A program made the translations under genes and the position numbers. Under the pieces are notes generated by a model. The model worked only from the letters and a program-made list of their open reading frames with translations, did not search any database and was not told the DNA's origin. Shown piece after piece: positions 8,435 to 16,162 of a stretch of 64,000 nucleotides of DNA (position 1 is the stretch's first letter; every line of letters starts with the position of its first letter). This DNA comes from Chryseobacterium ginsenosidimutans (GTDB taxonomy: Bacteria > Bacteroidota > Bacteroidia > Flavobacteriales > Weeksellaceae): the NCBI RefSeq assembly GCF_024807225.1, contig NZ_JANUCO010000001.1, positions 496,001 to 560,000 on the forward strand. The letters run 5' to 3'.

Positions 8435-9385
8435 TTATTTTTTGATCAAACCTAGTTCGATCAGTCTTTCATGTAAAAACTCTCCTGCTGTTGTGTCTTC
8501 ATACAATTTTGGGTTGTTTTCGTCAACACAGTTTTCAAGGGCATTTAATGACATTGAACTTACCGGATGCATAAAGAAAGGAATAGAATATCTTGAAGTT
8601 CCCCACAATTCTCTCGGCGGATTTACCACTCTGTGAATCGTAGATTTCAGTTTGTTGTTGGTATGTCTCGAAAGCATATCTCCAACATTTATCATCAATT
8701 CGTCCGGTTCTGCAATCGCGTCGATCCAGTCTCCGTTGTGGTTCTGAACCTGAAGACCTTTTCCTTGGGAACCCATTAAAAGAGTAATCAAATTAATATC
8801 TCCATGAGCTGCAGCTCTTACCGCATCGTCTGGTTCTTGCGTGATGGGCGGATAATGAATGGGTCTTAAAATAGAATTTCCTTCTGCGATTTTGTCGTCA
8901 AAATAAAATTCGTCCAAACCAAGATAAATAGCCAAAGCTCTCAAAACATATTGTCCTGTTTTTTCAAGCATTTGATAGGCTTCTTTGCCTACCTCGTTGA
9001 ACTTTGGAAGTTCATCTACAATTACGTTATCAGGATACTCGCTTTTGTATTTTGAATCATCAGACACATATTGTCCGAAGTGCCAAAATTCTTTCAAGTC
9101 TCCTTTTTTGAAGCCTTTTGCAGTCTCTTTACCGAATCCTACATAGCCTCTCTGTCCCCCAATTCCCGGAATTTCGTACTTCTGTTTCGTTTCCGTTGGT
9201 AATTCAAAAAAGTTTTTTACCTCTCCATACAATTCACTCACTAGCTTGTCATCAAGAAAGTGCCCTTTTAAGGCCACAAACCCGATTTCTTCATAAGCTT
9301 TTCCGATTTCATTTACAAATTTCTGTTTGCGTTCCGGGTCACCCGAAAGGAAATCACGCAGGTCTACACTAGGTATTTTATCCAT
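8435..9385 (-). CDS. 2-oxoglutarate/Fe(II) oxygenase, isopenicillin-N-synthase-like
   Basis: 316 residues, normal for the family. An N-terminal DIOX_N part (IPSVDLRDF...GFVALKGH) is followed by the double-stranded beta-helix oxygenase domain. The iron ligands are visible as H194-x-D196 and H251, and R265-x-S267 is the 2OG-binding pair. The enzyme should couple decarboxylation of 2-oxoglutarate to oxidation of an unknown small molecule. Bacterial members of this group occur without antibiotic gene clusters, and nothing beside it suggests a substrate. It is divergent from menD. Confidence 0.85.
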   Translation of the reverse strand: MDKIPSVDLRDFLSGDPERKQKFVNEIGKAYEEIGFVALKGHFLDDKLVSELYGEVKNFFELPTETKQKYEIPGIGGQRGYVGFGKETAKGFKKGDLKEFWHFGQYVSDDSKYKSEYPDNVIVDELPKFNEVGKEAYQMLEKTGQYVLRALAIYLGLDEFYFDDKIAEGNSILRPIHYPPITQEPDDAVRAAAHGDINLITLLMGSQGKGLQVQNHNGDWIDAIAEPDELMINVGDMLSRHTNNKLKSTIHRVVNPPRELWGTSRYSIPFFMHPVSSMSLNALENCVDENNPKLYEDTTAGEFLHERLIELGLIKK

Positions 9386-9457
9386 TTTTAGAAATTTAAC
9401 GAATGCTAAATTACAGATTTTAAATTAAATTCTTTTTTATGTTAAGCATTTATAAAT

Positions 9458-9465
9458 TAAATTTG
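9458..9465 (+). promoter_or_regulatory. -7 box of menD
   Basis: TAAATTTG ends only 4 bases before the menD ATG at 9470. With the usual -7 position, transcription would start at or next to the start codon, giving a leaderless mRNA. Confidence 0.5.
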
Positions 9466-9469
9466 TGCT

Positions 9470-11146
9470 ATGAAAAAATATTCTTCCAAAAGAAGTATTC
9501 AGATACTTGCACATCTTCTTCAGCAATACGGAATTTCAGATATTATTATTTCGCCGGGATCAAGAAATGCTCCTTTGGCGATTCATTTTTCGGAAATGGA
9601 TAACTTCAATTGTTTCAGTATTGTGGATGAAAGAAGTGCAGCTTTTGTAGGAATGGGAATGGCGATGAGTGATAAAAAACCTGTTGCAATTACCTGTACA
9701 AGTGGTTCTGCATCAGTAAATTACTATCCGGCAATTACGGAAGCTTTTTATTCTAATATCCCTCTTTTGGTGTTAACCGCCGACAGACCAGTAGATTATG
9801 TGGATATTTTTGACGGACAAACCATCAGACAGAATAATCTTTTTCATCAGCATTCTTACGGAGATTTCCAGCTTTTGGAAGACAATAAAGAGCATGCAGA
9901 AGATATTAATTTTGAGACCATTAAAAAAGCAATCGAGCTTTGTATTGAAAAACAAGGTCCGGTTCATATCAATATTCCTTTGGAAGAACCTTTGTATGAT
10001 TTGATTTCTGAACTTCCGACTTTTCCGACGGTTGAAAAAACGATCAAACATAAAGAATACGAAATTCCGTCAAATCTGGTTGCAGATTGGAATACATCTC
10101 AAAGAATATTAATTCTTGTCGGAACAAAAGATCACAGTCCGGAATTGGAAAATCAATTAACGCAATTGATTAAAAATCATTCTGTTGTAGTTTTAAGTGA
10201 AGCGAATTCAAATTTATATCACGAAAAATTCTTCAAGTACATTGATAGATACGTTTTCAATTTTACAGAAGAAGATTTTAAAACCTATGCTCCTGATTTG
10301 CTGATTACTGTGGGACAAAATGTGGTCTCCAAAAAAGTAAAACAGTTTTTAAGAAAAGCGAGACCAAAACAACATTGGCATTTGGATCCTGTTTGGCAGC
10401 CGGATACATATTTTGCATTGACCGAAAAAATCGAGATCAAACCGGAAATTTTCTTTTCTAAATTATTGAAATTCGTTAATCTTGAACCAAAACCTTATTT
10501 CAATCTTTGGGATGTTTTAAGGGATAAAAAAGATGCAAAACACGAAAAGTTCTTAAATTCTGCCGAGTTTTCAGACTTTTATTTCTTTAATAAAACTTCG
10601 CAGACGATTCCAGAGAATTATAATATTCATTTCAGCAACAGTTCGGCGATCAGATATGCGCAGCTTTTTGATTATGGCAAAAGAAAAATCTACTGCAACA
10701 GAGGAACAAGCGGAATTGACGGTTCGACTTCTACAGCGATGGGATTTGCGATCAAAAATGCTAATCCAACTTTGTTGATTACGGGAGATTTAAGCTTTTT
10801 CTACGATATTAATGGTCTTTGGAACCAATATATTCCGCCGTTTGTAAGAATTATGATCTTTAATAACGGAGAAGGAAATATCTTCAAAATTATTCCGGGA
10901 CCGGGAAATGCAAACCCAAATACGCTGGATGAATTCATCGCAACGAGACATCACAAAAATGCAGAACATTTGGCGAAACACTTCGGATTCTCTTACACCA
11001 AAGTAGATGAAGAAGCTACATTGGATAGAGTTCTGGAGAATTTCTTCAAGCCGGATGTGCAACCTAAAATACTGGAAGTCAATACAAACGGGCAAAATAA
11101 TGCGGAAGTACAGAAAGCTTATTTCAACTTTTTAAAAGAAAGCTAA
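9470..11146 (+). CDS. menD: MenD, SEPHCHC synthase (menaquinone biosynthesis)
   Basis: 558 residues, typical for MenD. It is a thiamine-diphosphate enzyme that joins isochorismate with the succinic semialdehyde unit from 2-oxoglutarate in menaquinone synthesis. The N-terminal IISPGSRNAPLAIHF and VDERSAAFVGMGMA segments are characteristic, with the catalytic Glu of the activator loop in DERSAAF. The C-terminal GDLSFFYDINGLWN is the ThDP/Mg site. Its last 4 bases overlap the convergent pabC stop. No other men genes are adjacent. Confidence 0.95.
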   Translation: MKKYSSKRSIQILAHLLQQYGISDIIISPGSRNAPLAIHFSEMDNFNCFSIVDERSAAFVGMGMAMSDKKPVAITCTSGSASVNYYPAITEAFYSNIPLLVLTADRPVDYVDIFDGQTIRQNNLFHQHSYGDFQLLEDNKEHAEDINFETIKKAIELCIEKQGPVHINIPLEEPLYDLISELPTFPTVEKTIKHKEYEIPSNLVADWNTSQRILILVGTKDHSPELENQLTQLIKNHSVVVLSEANSNLYHEKFFKYIDRYVFNFTEEDFKTYAPDLLITVGQNVVSKKVKQFLRKARPKQHWHLDPVWQPDTYFALTEKIEIKPEIFFSKLLKFVNLEPKPYFNLWDVLRDKKDAKHEKFLNSAEFSDFYFFNKTSQTIPENYNIHFSNSSAIRYAQLFDYGKRKIYCNRGTSGIDGSTSTAMGFAIKNANPTLLITGDLSFFYDINGLWNQYIPPFVRIMIFNNGEGNIFKIIPGPGNANPNTLDEFIATRHHKNAEHLAKHFGFSYTKVDEEATLDRVLENFFKPDVQPKILEVNTNGQNNAEVQKAYFNFLKES

Positions 11147-11769
11147 AGGTCTAAATATTCTTCGTTACCGGGTAAATTTATAATTCTGTCTAGAGGATAA
11201 ATAAAATTTTCATCAAAATCATTCAAAGCATTAATCAGTTGAAAATGAGTAAACTGCTTAATGTTTTGTAAGGTGATTTCCGTTTCTTTAATTTTCTTGT
11301 GCTTTAACAGATTTTGTCTCTGTACACCATTCAAAAGGTAAGAAGAAGGCGTAAACCAGTCTTTCCCTTTCAAAAACAGTAGATTGGAAAATGAAGTATC
11401 GGTAATATGATTGTTTTTAACGATAATAATCTCTTCAGCTTTAGATTTCATCTTCATTTTTTCCAGCTCTTTTCGGTCTTCAAATTTGAAAGAATAATCA
11501 TAAATGTTATTTTCAACCAACTGAAAATCTTCTATTTGCGGAATCGCGTAAGGAATCATCTGTGTACGAACTTTTTTGTCGAGATCATAAACAATTCTTA
11601 ATTTGTAAAGCCCATCTTCATCGTGCTCCAGATGTTTGTAAATTTTAGCAATATCTATAGAACCTTCTTTCCCAAAATGGGCGAAAGTCTGATCCACACG
11701 CTTCTGATGAAATTCTAATAAAAAAATTTCCTGATCTTCTATCTTAATACTTTCAATAAATTGGGACAT
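11143..11769 (-). CDS. pabC: Aminotransferase class IV (aminodeoxychorismate lyase-like)
   Basis: 208 residues with the fold-type IV PLP pattern: KLRIVYDLDKK, then a KAEEIIIVKNNHITDTSFSNLLF segment in which the E-x-x-x-x...TSFSNL part is typical, and a C-terminal HFQLINALNDF. It lies immediately downstream of, and overlaps by 17 bp, a PabB-like gene, which makes 4-amino-4-deoxychorismate lyase (p-aminobenzoate for folate) the best call. The protein is shorter than E. coli PabC, as is common in Flavobacteriia. The activity is inferred from family and context. Confidence 0.8.
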   Translation of the reverse strand: MSQFIESIKIEDQEIFLLEFHQKRVDQTFAHFGKEGSIDIAKIYKHLEHDEDGLYKLRIVYDLDKKVRTQMIPYAIPQIEDFQLVENNIYDYSFKFEDRKELEKMKMKSKAEEIIIVKNNHITDTSFSNLLFLKGKDWFTPSSYLLNGVQRQNLLKHKKIKETEITLQNIKQFTHFQLINALNDFDENFIYPLDRIINLPGNEEYLDL

Positions 11770-12730
11770 AGATTTTGTTTTTCATTTCCTGATATTCGTC
11801 TTCTAATTTGCTCATGTGAGTGATTCCGCCACCGCTTTTGAAATAAAGTTCGTCACCTTCTTTTTCAATAAAGCGGATCATAACACAGCTGTCTACATTT
11901 TCACCATCAAACCATCCGCAAACTCCCGTGTAATAACCTCTTTCGTAGCCTTCCGCTTCAAGAATTATTTCCAAAGTTTTCGGTTTTGGAGCTCCTAAAA
12001 TAGAACCTGCAGGAAGTAATTTTTTCATAATACTTCCCAGTTTTCCATCAAATTCAGGCTTTAAATTCCCCGAAATTTCGGAACTCATCGCATACAAATC
12101 CTTTTGCTGTGTTTTGATGAAATCAATGTGTTGGAATTTATCAACTTTCACATTGTCTGCCACCATGCTTAGATCGTTTCGGAGCAAATCTACAACCGTG
12201 TAATGCTCTGCTTTCTCCTTTTTATCGTTCTTCAGAACTTCCGCTGCGTTCTCCAATGAAGCATCGATTGTGCCTTTCATCGGATAAGTCAGAATTTTTC
12301 CGTCAATAATCTTTACAAAAGTTTCAGGAGAAAAAAATACAAAAAAATCTTTATAAAAAACTTTATATTTTGCACTGGAATGATAAAAAATTTCTTTAAG
12401 CGTCAAATTCGTCTTAATCTTAGTTTTTCTAGTATAATTTACCAAATAAGAATTTCCTAAGTGAATATTTTTCTGAACTTTATCAAAACCTGATTTAAAA
12501 TTTTCTAACGTTTCAGGATAAGATTTCCATTCGATTTTTTTATGCAATTCGTGTTTGCTTTTTGCGTTTGAATAGTGTTGGAAATCAACTAATAAGTCTG
12601 ATTTTTCAATTTCATTTTCTTTGAAGATTTCGACATTCTCCGTAAGGAAATCGATGATGAAAAAATAGGGAACATTCTGGAGTGAAAGTTCGTCCATTTC
12701 CATAAATTTTTGATGATTCACTGAAAACAT
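11753..12730 (-). CDS. pabB: PabB, aminodeoxychorismate synthase component I
   Basis: 325 residues of the chorismate-binding domain only. The KGTIDASLENAAEVL segment, the YTVVDLLRNDLSMVADNVKV block, LPAGSILGAPKPKT and the C-terminal SGGGITHMSKLEDEYQEM are the conserved chorismate-binding motifs. It aminates chorismate at C4 together with a glutamine amidotransferase that is not encoded here. It overlaps pabC by 17 bp, a two-gene folate unit. The -7 box lies so close to the ATG that the mRNA may be leaderless. Confidence 0.9.
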   Translation of the reverse strand: MFSVNHQKFMEMDELSLQNVPYFFIIDFLTENVEIFKENEIEKSDLLVDFQHYSNAKSKHELHKKIEWKSYPETLENFKSGFDKVQKNIHLGNSYLVNYTRKTKIKTNLTLKEIFYHSSAKYKVFYKDFFVFFSPETFVKIIDGKILTYPMKGTIDASLENAAEVLKNDKKEKAEHYTVVDLLRNDLSMVADNVKVDKFQHIDFIKTQQKDLYAMSSEISGNLKPEFDGKLGSIMKKLLPAGSILGAPKPKTLEIILEAEGYERGYYTGVCGWFDGENVDSCVMIRFIEKEGDELYFKSGGGITHMSKLEDEYQEMKNKIYVPIY

Positions 12731-12734
12731 TCTG

Positions 12735-12742
12735 CAAAAGTA
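12735..12742 (-). promoter_or_regulatory. -7 box of pabB
   Basis: On the minus strand this reads TACTTTTG and ends 4 bases before the pabB ATG at 12730, predicting a leaderless or near-leaderless transcript. An identical box on the other strand lies 12 bp away. Confidence 0.6.
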
Positions 12743-12754
12743 CTTATTGATGAT

Positions 12755-12762
12755 TACTTTTG
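12755..12762 (+). promoter_or_regulatory. -7 box of the 12778 membrane protein gene
   Basis: TACTTTTG on the plus strand, 15 bases before the ATG at 12778. The box overlaps an in-frame TTG at 12760, which argues that the TTG is not the start codon. Confidence 0.6.
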
Positions 12763-12777
12763 CACAAAATTTTTTTC

Positions 12778-13500
12778 ATGCAGAACAAATATCCTCAGAA
12801 ACCGGGACTAGATTTTATATTGAAGCAGGCATTTTTCTATTGGAATAAAACGCTGATTTTTCAGCTCATGTTTTCAATCATGTATTTTGGAATTCTTATG
12901 ACAGTTTTCTTTTTCTGTGATTCTAAGTACGGAATCATGAGTCAATATATTGAAACGGCAAAGTATGCAAAAGACGGAATGCAGGTGTATACAGCGGAAA
13001 TTCAGAAAATGCTTGCAACAGATTCTTTTCAGAATTTTTCTTTGTGGATAATAGGAGCGACGATATTTTTGTATCCTCTGAATCTTGGTTTTTATCAGAT
13101 CTACAGAAAGATTGATCTTGGCGAAAAGCCTGAATTAAGTGATTTATTCGTTGGTTACAACGGCTTGAATTTTTTCAAATACATTGGATATTATATTTTT
13201 TGGTATTTTATTTTTGCTTACACGATTCAGACCGTAATTCTTGGAGTTCTTTGGGTGTGTCTCACAATTTTTGTAGCACCAATGATGTTCTTTATGAATA
13301 AAACGATCTTCGAAGCGATTTCTTTAAACTTTAAAGCATTGAAAATGTATTTTCTGGAAATATTTGTCTGCGTAATCGTGGCGATTTTCTTTAAATATAT
13401 TGGTTTTGCATTATTTTTAGTTGGTGGATTATTCACTTTTCCGTTTTGGAATGCTATGATTTATTCGCTTTATAAAACCGTTTTTTCAGAGAAAAATTAA
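12778..13500 (+). CDS. Polytopic membrane protein, unknown function
   Basis: 240 residues from ATG 12778; a TTG six codons upstream is in the promoter box and is rejected. I count about four to five hydrophobic segments (near residues 25-48, 80-100, 130-160, 165-190 and 205-225). The layout, with a cytosolic N-terminus, a helix pair, a YRKIDLGEKPELSDLFVGY-type linker and then further helices, resembles the next gene and the gene at 54319. I think these are distant paralogues of one DUF975-like group. The function is unknown. Confidence 0.65.
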   Translation: MQNKYPQKPGLDFILKQAFFYWNKTLIFQLMFSIMYFGILMTVFFFCDSKYGIMSQYIETAKYAKDGMQVYTAEIQKMLATDSFQNFSLWIIGATIFLYPLNLGFYQIYRKIDLGEKPELSDLFVGYNGLNFFKYIGYYIFWYFIFAYTIQTVILGVLWVCLTIFVAPMMFFMNKTIFEAISLNFKALKMYFLEIFVCVIVAIFFKYIGFALFLVGGLFTFPFWNAMIYSLYKTVFSEKN

Positions 13501-13574
13501 ATTTTAACGGGTTTTAATGTTTTTCTATCGAAATAAAGTTAAATTTGGTAGAAACAACATAAAAAAATAACACC

Positions 13575-14312
13575 ATGTCAGAGTTTAACGAATTTGATCA
13601 GCAGGGTTCTGTTCCGGAAAGAGATACAGGCTCGATTATTTCTCATGCTTTCGAAATGTACAAAGGGATTTTCCTGTACGCTATCATTGCAATGATTATA
13701 TATTTGCTTGGAGATTTTGTATTGCAGTCCATTACAGGATTTAATTCTTGGGGCGGATTTTCGGATTTCAAAGATTTAGATGGAGATTATTCGCGATACG
13801 AATATTGGGACAAACCTGGTTTTTCTCTTTATTATTCCTCTTCCAGTATTTTGGGGATTTTACTCTCTCCTATTTATGTAGGCTTAATTTACATGGCTAA
13901 TAAGTTTAATACCAAAAGCCAGATAGAGTTTGCAGATTTGTTTATAGGATACCGTCAGAATTTAGGAAATATCCTTTTATATAGCTTGATTACGACAATT
14001 ATTTTCGGAATTTCTGCAGCAATGTGCGGGATTCCTTTCTTTTTTGTTTATCCTCTTTTTCTTTTGGGTTATCCAATCTTATTGTTTGAAAATTCTAATG
14101 CGATGGATGCAATTAGTAAGACTTTTAACATTGCAAAAGAAAATTACGGTACGTTTTTAGGTGCAGGTTTATTGGGCGGACTTATCAGTATCGCAGGGAT
14201 TGTTCTTTGCTGCATAGGAATTATCGTTACGGCTCCATTTATCATGATCGTGATGTATTCTACGTATTGTGCTTTTTTAGGAAAACCAAGAGAAATAATT
14301 TTAAAAAAATAA
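13575..14312 (+). CDS. Polytopic membrane protein, paralogue of neighbours
   Basis: 245 residues with a short acidic N-terminus (SEFNEFDQQGSVPERDTG) and about five hydrophobic segments. The segment KFNTKSQIEFADLFIGYRQN matches the position of the ELSDLFVGYNG segment in the preceding protein. NAMDAISKTFNIAKENYGTFL is like the DIKTAWKMSLPMTKGN segment of the protein at 54319. In related genomes such proteins are sometimes labelled beta-carotene monooxygenase without basis. It abuts the AI-2E-type permease gene with no gap, implying one transcript. Confidence 0.65.
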   Translation: MSEFNEFDQQGSVPERDTGSIISHAFEMYKGIFLYAIIAMIIYLLGDFVLQSITGFNSWGGFSDFKDLDGDYSRYEYWDKPGFSLYYSSSSILGILLSPIYVGLIYMANKFNTKSQIEFADLFIGYRQNLGNILLYSLITTIIFGISAAMCGIPFFFVYPLFLLGYPILLFENSNAMDAISKTFNIAKENYGTFLGAGLLGGLISIAGIVLCCIGIIVTAPFIMIVMYSTYCAFLGKPREIILKK

Positions 14313-15398
14313 ATGAATAAAGATCAACAAATAAGCAGTGTTAAAATAAAACAGGTTTCCTTACTTGTTATTATTTTGGTGTTGGCGGGCTTAATCTGTT
14401 TTAATCTTGCACTTTTTATACCTTCCGTTTTGGGAGCGATTACAATTTATGTAGTTTGCCGAAGGTATAATTTTTATCTGCAGGAAGAAAAAAAATGGAA
14501 ACCTTGGGCTTCATCACTGGTTTTAATGTTTGCAAGTTTGATAATTCTTATTCTTCCGCTTTATTTTATTGGAGATTTGCTGATTGAAAAATTAGGAAAT
14601 GCGCAGGTTTACATGACGAAGTTTAATGTATTCCTTGAAAAAATTCACGCTTATATTTATTCAAAAACAAATTTTGATATTTTAAGTAAAGAAAATATGG
14701 ATAAGCTGAAAGGCTTTGTCGGACAGTTTTCTACCAAGGCTCTTAGCGGGACATTCAATACACTTACGGTGGTAATGTCGATGTATTTTATTCTTTATTT
14801 CATGTTGGAGAAACCAAGGTTTTTTGAAAGAATTCTTTCTTCATCCGCACCTTTAAAAAGAGCAAACGTTTCTTTAATCGGCGAAAAATTAAGAAAATTA
14901 ATCATGGCAAACGCGATCGGAATTCCGGTTGTAGCTCTAGGTCAGGGAATTGTTGCTTTAATCGGGTACTTTATTTTCGGTGCACCGAGTCCGGTTTTGC
15001 TTTTTGCTTTAACGGCGGCGGCATCAATGGTTCCGGTGGTGGGAGCGGCAATTGTTTATATTCCGGTTTGTATTTTCATCATTGCAGAAGGAAATACAGG
15101 AACTGGACTTGGTTTGGCTGCCTATTGTTTGGTAGTGGTTGGTTTAACGGATAATCTGTTGCGTTTCACCCTCCTGAAAAAACTGGAAGATATTCATCCT
15201 TTAAATACGGTATTCGGAATTATTATGGGAATGAATTTATTTGGCTTTATGGGGCTTATTTTCGGACCTATTTTGATTTCTCTTACCCTTTTGCTTATTC
15301 AAGTGTATAGAAACGAATTTTCAGACGATGATACTCCCGATCTTCAGTTGCCGGATAAAGATGATGATTTAGAACAAAGAATTGATTTAATTGTATAA
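14313..15398 (+). CDS. AI-2E family transporter (YdiK/PerM-type permease)
   Basis: 361 residues with about eight transmembrane helices. Paired N-terminal helices are followed by a soluble amphipathic region (residues about 85-150) and then the conserved helices with GAIVYIPVCIF and FGFMGLIFGPILISL near the C-terminus, typical of the AI-2E/UPF0118 family. Members are proposed exporters of small molecules or Na+/H+ antiporters; the substrate is not predictable here. The ATG directly follows the stop of the preceding gene. The C-terminus is acidic (DDDTPDLQLPDKDDD). Confidence 0.85.
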   Translation: MNKDQQISSVKIKQVSLLVIILVLAGLICFNLALFIPSVLGAITIYVVCRRYNFYLQEEKKWKPWASSLVLMFASLIILILPLYFIGDLLIEKLGNAQVYMTKFNVFLEKIHAYIYSKTNFDILSKENMDKLKGFVGQFSTKALSGTFNTLTVVMSMYFILYFMLEKPRFFERILSSSAPLKRANVSLIGEKLRKLIMANAIGIPVVALGQGIVALIGYFIFGAPSPVLLFALTAAASMVPVVGAAIVYIPVCIFIIAEGNTGTGLGLAAYCLVVVGLTDNLLRFTLLKKLEDIHPLNTVFGIIMGMNLFGFMGLIFGPILISLTLLLIQVYRNEFSDDDTPDLQLPDKDDDLEQRIDLIV

Positions 15399-15399
15399 A

Positions 15400-15666
15400 A
15401 TGGAAAACGGAATAAACCCCGAAATATTAAAAGAAATCTGTGTCATGAAAATGCCTTTCGGTAAATATCAAGGTACAATTTTAGCAGACTTGCCGATAAG
15501 TTATCTGGAATGGTTTTATCGAAAAGGAATGCCAACAGGAAAGCTGGGAATGCAGTTGTCGACGATTTATGAAATAAAATTAAATGGTTTGATGGATTTG
15601 CTGACTCCAATTCGTGGAGGAAAGGTAAGTTATGAAAAACCTAAAACAAAGATTTACAAATTTTAG
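15400..15666 (+). CDS. DUF3820 family protein
   Basis: 88 residues from ATG 15400, one base after the preceding stop. MPFGKYQGTILADLPISYL followed by EWFYRKG is the DUF3820 signature, a small family near the exonuclease-associated putative quorum-sensing-regulated virulence factors. No catalytic activity is established. It closes the membrane-protein operon and is followed by a strong hairpin terminator. Confidence 0.8.
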   Translation: MENGINPEILKEICVMKMPFGKYQGTILADLPISYLEWFYRKGMPTGKLGMQLSTIYEIKLNGLMDLLTPIRGGKVSYEKPKTKIYKF

Positions 15667-15671
15667 GATAG

Positions 15672-15704
15672 AGTTTCGGCGGCATCAAAGATGCCGCCGA
15701 AACT
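15672..15704. terminator. Strong bidirectional terminator
   Basis: A perfect 15-bp stem beginning AGTTTCGGCGG around an AAA loop. It separates the DUF3820 gene from the convergent VOC gene. The right arm GATGCCGCCGAA also occurs at 16143-16154 on the far side of the VOC gene. Confidence 0.85.
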
Positions 15705-15729
15705 ATTTTATATCAAGATAATTTCAATA

Positions 15730-16105
15730 TTATTTAGGCTCCCAAAGTTCAACTTTGTTTCCTTCAAGATCAAGAATATGAACGAATTTTCCGAAATCAT
15801 AAACAGCGATTTCGTCTACAATTTCTACTCCTTCTTTTTTCAATTCTGTAACCAATGCTTCTAAATCTGCAACGGTATAATTAATCATAAATTCTCTTGT
15901 CGACGGCTCGAAATATTTTGTTGTTTCCGGAGACGGGCTCCATGTCAAAGAAACCTTTTGGGTTTGAATCAGAAACCTCTTTCCAGTCAAAGGTTGCTCC
16001 GTATTCGTTAACATCGATTCCAAGGTGAGTTTTATACCATTCTTTCAATGCTTTCGGATCTTTGCATTTGAAGAATATTCCTCCAATTCCTGTTACTCTT
16101 TTCAT
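15730..16105 (-). pseudogene. VOC (glyoxalase-like) protein, one-base frameshift
   Basis: Two overlapping reading frames together make one VOC-fold protein of about 125 residues. The first half (MKRVTGIGGIFFKCKDPKA...HLGIDVNEYGATFDW) and the second half (LTWSPSPETTKYFEPS...FVHILDLEGNKVELWEP) are the two beta-alpha-beta-beta-beta modules. The break is at 15950-15954, where the minus strand reads GTTTC; with GTTC the frame continues as KGSLTWSP. VOC proteins bind metal and small molecules in diverse reactions; the substrate here is unknown. The defect has the same signature as eight others in the window and is probably a sequence error. Confidence 0.85.
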
Positions 16106-16162
16106 TTTTATTATCGTTAGTTTTATTTTACAATATATTTTGAGATGCCGCCGAATTATTCA

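Noticed and set aside
8418..8636. Plus-strand reading frame opposite the 2OG oxygenase gene
   Set aside because: It lies entirely antisense to a well-supported gene and has no recognisable protein features; the same holds for other long antisense frames in the window.
12760..12778. TTG start for the 12778 membrane protein
   Set aside because: The TTG is part of a TAnnTTTG promoter box; the ATG at 12778 fits better.
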